Below are positions 60,468 through 64,000 of a stretch of 64,000 nucleotides of DNA, one piece after another (the first letter of the stretch is position 1; each line of letters begins with the position of its first letter). The notes below the pieces were generated by a model that was given only the letters and a program-made list of their open reading frames with translations, ran no database searches and was not told the origin of the DNA. Source of the stretch: Cellulomonas avistercoris (lineage in GTDB: Bacteria; Actinomycetota; Actinomycetes; Actinomycetales; Cellulomonadaceae); assembly GCF_014836445.1 (NCBI RefSeq), contig NZ_JACSQV010000002.1, positions 73,927-137,926 on the forward strand. The letters are read 5' to 3'. The translations under genes were made by a program, and so were the position numbers.

Positions 60468-62068
60468 CGGCCCCGGCCGGGCTCGGCACGTCCGCGTCGC
60501 GCGGGGCGGCCGTCACGCTCGTGGGGCAGGGGGCGCGGATCGCGCTCCTGCTGACCGGCGTCGTCGTCCTCGCGCGCCTGCTCTCGCCGCAGGACTACGG
60601 CCTGCTCGCGATGGTCATGGCCGTCACGGGCGTCGCCGACATCCTGCGCGACTTCGGCCTCGGGAGCGCCGCCGTGCAGGCCCGCACGCTGAGCCGCGGC
60701 CAGCGCAGCAACCTGTTCTGGCTGAGCACCGGCACCGGCGTCGTCCTCGCGCTGCTCGTGCTGGCGGTCGCGCCGCTGCTCGCGGCGTTCTACGACGAGC
60801 CGCGCCTGCGGGGCGTCACCGCCCTGCTGTCGGTCACCTTCGTGCTCAACGGGGTCATGACGCAGTACAAGGCCGACCTGCAGCGCCGCCTGCGGTTCGG
60901 GGCCCTGACAGGCCTCGAGCTCGGCGGGCAGGCCGTGGGGCTCGCCGCGGCCGTCGCGCTCGCCGCGGGCGGCGCCGGGTACTGGGCCCTGGTCGCGCAG
61001 CAGGTCGTGCAGCTCGCCGCGCAGCTCGTCGTGCTGGTCGTGGTGTGCCGGTGGCTGCCCGGGCGCTGGGCCCGCGACGAGCCGGTCCGGCCGTTCGTGT
61101 CGTTCGGCGCGAACCTCGTCGGCAGCCAGGTGCTGGCGCACGCGAGCAACAACGTCGACTCCGTCGTCATCGGCTCGAGCCTGGGTGCCGGGCCCCTCGG
61201 CCTGTACAACCGTGCGTTCCAGCTGCTGGTCCTGCCGCTCTACCAGATCAACGCGCCGGTCACGCGGGTCGCGCTGCCCGTGCTCGCGCGCCTCGTCGAC
61301 GACCCGCCGCGCTACCGCCACTACCTGCTGACCGCCCAGACGGCGATGCTCAACCTCGTCAGCGCAATGCTCGCGTTCGCCGCCGCGCAGGCCCCGGCCG
61401 TCGTGCTCGTCGCCCTGGGCCCACGCTGGCTCGAGACGGCCGGGCTCTTCCAGGTCCTGTCGATCGCCGGGTTCTTCACCATGGCCGGCTACGCCTGCTA
61501 CTGGGTGTACCTGTCGCAGGGCCTGACGCGCGAGCACCTGCGCCTGTCGCTCGTGACCCGCCCCGTGCAGATCGCCATGATCGTCGGCGGCGCGCACTGG
61601 GGGCTGTACGGCGTCGCGTGGGCGTACGCCGCGGCCGTCGTGCTGCAGTGGCCCGCGAACCTGTGGTGGCTGCACCGCGTCTCCGACGCCCCCGTGGGCC
61701 GGATCTGGAGCAACGGCGCCCGCACGGTCCTCGTCTACGGCTGGGCGCTGGTCGCGAGCGCGGCGGCCACGCGCTGGCTGCCGCCCGGCGAGACGTGGCT
61801 CGCCCTGGCGACCGGTGCGCTCGCGCTCGTCGCGGCGCTCGCGCTCGCCGCCCTGGCTGTGCCGGCCTACCGGCGCGACCTGCGGACGGTCGCCGGCCTG
61901 CGCCACCAGCTCCGGGGACGCGGCGCCCCTGCCGCAGCACCGGCCACCCCTCCCGCACCGGTCGCGGACCACGGCCACCGGCCTGCCCCGGCCCTCACCC
62001 CCCGCACCGCACCCGCCGCACGCCCGCCGCACCACCCCGTGCGCACGCCCGACGAGGAGCCCCGATGA
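60464..62068 (+). CDS. Polysaccharide flippase (WzxC-like)
   Basis: A 534-residue membrane protein of the oligosaccharidyl-lipid flippase group with about 13-14 helices. RGAAVTLVGQGARIALLLTG, ARLLSPQDYGLLAMVMAVTG and DFGLGSAAVQA are the N-terminal WzxC/TuaB signatures; YNRAFQLLVLPLYQINAPVT is the next. A Pro/Ala-rich 50-residue cytoplasmic tail ends it. It exports a lipid-linked glycan. The GTG overlaps the glycosyltransferase by 4 bases, and its stop overlaps the Tat-hydrolase gene by 4 (ATGA). This is the second flippase of the window. Confidence 0.9.
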   Translation: MTAPAGLGTSASRGAAVTLVGQGARIALLLTGVVVLARLLSPQDYGLLAMVMAVTGVADILRDFGLGSAAVQARTLSRGQRSNLFWLSTGTGVVLALLVLAVAPLLAAFYDEPRLRGVTALLSVTFVLNGVMTQYKADLQRRLRFGALTGLELGGQAVGLAAAVALAAGGAGYWALVAQQVVQLAAQLVVLVVVCRWLPGRWARDEPVRPFVSFGANLVGSQVLAHASNNVDSVVIGSSLGAGPLGLYNRAFQLLVLPLYQINAPVTRVALPVLARLVDDPPRYRHYLLTAQTAMLNLVSAMLAFAAAQAPAVVLVALGPRWLETAGLFQVLSIAGFFTMAGYACYWVYLSQGLTREHLRLSLVTRPVQIAMIVGGAHWGLYGVAWAYAAAVVLQWPANLWWLHRVSDAPVGRIWSNGARTVLVYGWALVASAAATRWLPPGETWLALATGALALVAALALAALAVPAYRRDLRTVAGLRHQLRGRGAPAAAPATPPAPVADHGHRPAPALTPRTAPAARPPHHPVRTPDEEPR

Positions 62069-62976
62069 CCGACACGACCCACCGTGCGCCGCACCCCGGC
62101 CGGCGGGCCTTCCTCGCCGGCGCCGCCGTCGCCGGGCTCGGCGCCGCCGGGCTGCTCGGCGCCCCCGTGGCGCGCGCCGCTAGCCTGCCGCGCCTGCCCG
62201 GCGAGATCAGCCGCCGCGCCGACCAGCGCACCGCCGCGGGCACGCGCTACGACGCCGTCCAGGTCGACGTCTCGGGCGACCGCGCGTGGCTGATGATCCC
62301 GCAGGGCCTGCGGCTCGACGAGCCCGTCGGGCTCGCGTGGTTCTACCACGGCGCCGGGTCCGACCACGGGGCGCTGCTCGACGGATTCGGGTACGAGTCG
62401 CGCCAGCTCATGGACCGCGGGCTGGCGTGCATCTGCCAGGACGCCGGCGGCAACGGGTACGCCGGGCCCTACGCGATGTCCGCGCAGGCCGCCGGGTGGC
62501 GGTACGTGTCGTCCCTGGCGGACGTGGGGGCCAACTTCCTGCGCGCGACGTCCGGCGGCGGTGCGCTCGCCGCCGAGGTGCTCGGCGCGGGCCTGCTGCC
62601 CGACGTCGTGGGCCTGTACTTCGTCAACGGCATCTGGGACGTGCGGCGGTCGTACGACCTGGGCGGCCGTGCCGAGATCGGCCCCGCGTACGGGTACTCC
62701 ACGGCGGCCGTCGACCGCACCAACCCGGCCCGGCACCCCGCGTCCGCCTGGGCGGGCGACCGCATCCGCATCGTCCACACCACCGGGCTCGACCTCGTGA
62801 CACCACCGCAGGTCCACGCCATCCCGTTCTACGAGCGCGCACGCCAGCAGGGGGCCGACGTGACGGTCCGCACCCACGACCTGGGGCACACCACGCCGCC
62901 GTTCGTCGGCAACGAGGTGCCGCTGTACTTCACGCGCTGGTTCCGGGCCTGGCAGGCGGAGCAGGCACGTGGCTGA
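62065..62976 (+). CDS. Tat-exported alpha/beta-hydrolase-like protein
   Basis: A 303-residue secreted protein. The twin-arginine signal RRAFLAGAAVAGLGAAGLL starts at residue 13 and probably ends at ARA-ASL. The mature part has an alpha/beta hydrolase layout: HGAGSDHGALLDG for the oxyanion loop, NFLRATSGGGALAAEVL in place of the usual GxSxG elbow, and HDLGHTTPPF carrying a likely catalytic His. It may remove or transfer acyl groups on an extracellular polymer. It overlaps the flippase gene and, by 8 bases, the acyltransferase gene, so it is part of one operon. Confidence 0.78.
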   Translation: MTDTTHRAPHPGRRAFLAGAAVAGLGAAGLLGAPVARAASLPRLPGEISRRADQRTAAGTRYDAVQVDVSGDRAWLMIPQGLRLDEPVGLAWFYHGAGSDHGALLDGFGYESRQLMDRGLACICQDAGGNGYAGPYAMSAQAAGWRYVSSLADVGANFLRATSGGGALAAEVLGAGLLPDVVGLYFVNGIWDVRRSYDLGGRAEIGPAYGYSTAAVDRTNPARHPASAWAGDRIRIVHTTGLDLVTPPQVHAIPFYERARQQGADVTVRTHDLGHTTPPFVGNEVPLYFTRWFRAWQAEQARG

Positions 62977-64000
62977 GGGCACCGCCGCCCGCCGTCACGG
63001 CTGGGTGGACCTCGCCAAGGGCGTCGCGATCGTCATGGTCGTGGCGTACCACGCGCTGCTGTTCCTCGAGACGGCGGACGTGGGTGTCGCACCGCTCGGC
63101 CGCGCGCGGCTCGCGCTCGAGCTCTACCCCATGCCCGCGTTCTTCCTGCTCGCGGGCGTCATGCAGCGCCGGCTCGTCACGACGCGCTGGGCGCAGGTCT
63201 GGCAGCGGCGCGTGCTGCCGCTGCTGTACCTGCTCGTCGTGTGGTCGCTCGTGCGGTTCGCGTTCTTCACCGCGCTGCCGATGGTGCGGTCCGACGGTCC
63301 GCCCTGGTCGGGCCGCGACGCCTCGCGGCTGCTGCTCGTGCTCGTCGCGCCCGACAGCATCTACTGGTTCCTCTGGGCGCTCGCGGCCGTCACCGTCCTG
63401 ACGTGGCTGCTGCGCCGCCACCCGGTCCCGTCGGTCGTCGGGGCGGTCCTGGTCAGCGGCGCCGTGACGTCAGGGCTGGTCGTCACCGGGGTGTTCGCGT
63501 GGGACCGCGCGCTCGCGTTCCTCGCGCCGTACGTCGTCGGCGTGCACGCCGGGCCCTGGGTGGTGCGGGCGGTCGCCGCCATGACGTGGCGCCGCGTGGC
63601 GCTCGCGGTCGGCGTCGTGCTGCTCGTGCTCGCGGCGCTCGTCGCGGTGCCGCTCACGCGGCGCGTGCCCGGAGCCGCCCTGCTCGGCCAGGCGGCGGTG
63701 CTCGCGGCCGCCCTCGGCGCCGCGCACCTCGTCGGCGAGCGCCCGTGGACGCGTCCGCTGCGGGACCTGGGGCGGCGCAGCCTGCCCCTGTACCTCGTCC
63801 ACCTGTACCCCGTCGCGCTGCTGACCATCGCGGTCCGGCAGGTGCCCGCGCTGCACGGCACGCCCGCGCGCGGGATGCCGCTGGTCGCGCTCGTGACGGT
63901 GCTCTCGCTGCTCGCGTCGCTGCTGGTCGCGCGGCTCCTGCCCAACCGCTGGCGGCTGCTGCAGCTGCCCACGACCCTGCTGCGGCCCCGCCGCACCGCA
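62969..64000 (+). CDS. Acyltransferase family 3 membrane protein (partial, runs off the end)
   Basis: At least 344 residues, open to the last base. The N-terminus, GWVDLAKGVAIVMVVAYHAL, is the acyltransferase 3 (OafA/YrhL) signature with the conserved H. FFLLAGVMQRRL and FLWALAAVTVLTWLL fit later helices, with about nine helices in total. Such enzymes O-acetylate surface glycans or antibiotics. The GTG at 62969 overlaps the Tat-hydrolase stop by 8 bases. It completes a four-gene glycan operon. The true C-terminus lies beyond this window. Confidence 0.87.
   Translation, partial: MAEGTAARRHGWVDLAKGVAIVMVVAYHALLFLETADVGVAPLGRARLALELYPMPAFFLLAGVMQRRLVTTRWAQVWQRRVLPLLYLLVVWSLVRFAFFTALPMVRSDGPPWSGRDASRLLLVLVAPDSIYWFLWALAAVTVLTWLLRRHPVPSVVGAVLVSGAVTSGLVVTGVFAWDRALAFLAPYVVGVHAGPWVVRAVAAMTWRRVALAVGVVLLVLAALVAVPLTRRVPGAALLGQAAVLAAALGAAHLVGERPWTRPLRDLGRRSLPLYLVHLYPVALLTIAVRQVPALHGTPARGMPLVALVTVLSLLASLLVARLLPNRWRLLQLPTTLLRPRRTA

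Overview
The window is very GC-rich, gene-dense actinobacterial chromosome with many GTG starts, strong GGAGG-type ribosome binding sites and frequent ATGA/GTGA 4-base overlaps. An IdeR/DtxR regulator, a c-di-AMP riboswitch upstream of an NlpC/P60 hydrolase, DivIVA-like, DUF3027 and DUF2530 proteins and LAxTG-type sorting signals all fit an actinomycete. My best guess is Cellulomonadaceae (Cellulomonas or a close relative). This is inference from style and gene content, not from a database search. I see no replication origin, rRNA, CRISPR array, transposase or prophage.

Layout. 0-2.7 kb: Fic protein, tRNA-Arg(CCT), and an orphan AbiEi-like DNA-binding protein behind a 28-bp perfect palindrome. 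2.7-7.3 kb: alpha/beta hydrolase and RidA, divergent from a large ATP-binding LuxR regulator across a long inverted repeat. 7.3-18.3 kb: housekeeping and metabolic genes, including gluconate uptake and phosphorylation (gntK, gntP-type permease), OsmC, AIM24, an aldo/keto reductase and an arginine-to-glutamate-semialdehyde pair (ddaH-rocD). 18.3-18.6 kb: tandem array of four stem-loops. 18.6-25.1 kb: CAP protein, double-domain USP, HNH nuclease, riboswitch-controlled NlpC/P60 hydrolase, ideR and serC. 25.1-31.7 kb: an LxxTG surface protein paired with a DUF4012 protein, a marR-MFS pair, and a degenerate GGDEF/EAL-like protein coupled to a CAP protein.

31.7-51.1 kb is a surface-polysaccharide region. 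Nucleotide-sugar genes (ugd, fcl, gmd) are followed, after a purine permease, by a priming glycosylphosphotransferase, four glycosyltransferases and a flippase on the plus strand. Facing them on the minus strand are a Wzz/BY-kinase fusion and an O-antigen polymerase-like protein of visibly lower GC. A second DUF4012 plus LAxTG pair and a low-molecular-weight tyrosine phosphatase close the region. Together these supply precursors, initiation, elongation, export, polymerisation and kinase/phosphatase control.

51.1-64 kb: DUF2530 and a third CAP protein, then an overlapping cold-shock protein/DUF3027/1037-residue GHKL (Hsp90- or sacsin-like) ATPase operon, an unrecognised 572-residue membrane protein, a DksA/TraR-like protein with a broken zinc finger, and a second surface-polymer operon. 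That operon (glycosyltransferase, flippase, Tat-exported hydrolase, acyltransferase) runs off the window end. The most interesting items are the duplicated DUF4012-LxxTG module, the degenerate GGDEF/EAL-CAP pair, the GHKL ATPase operon and the tandem stem-loop array.
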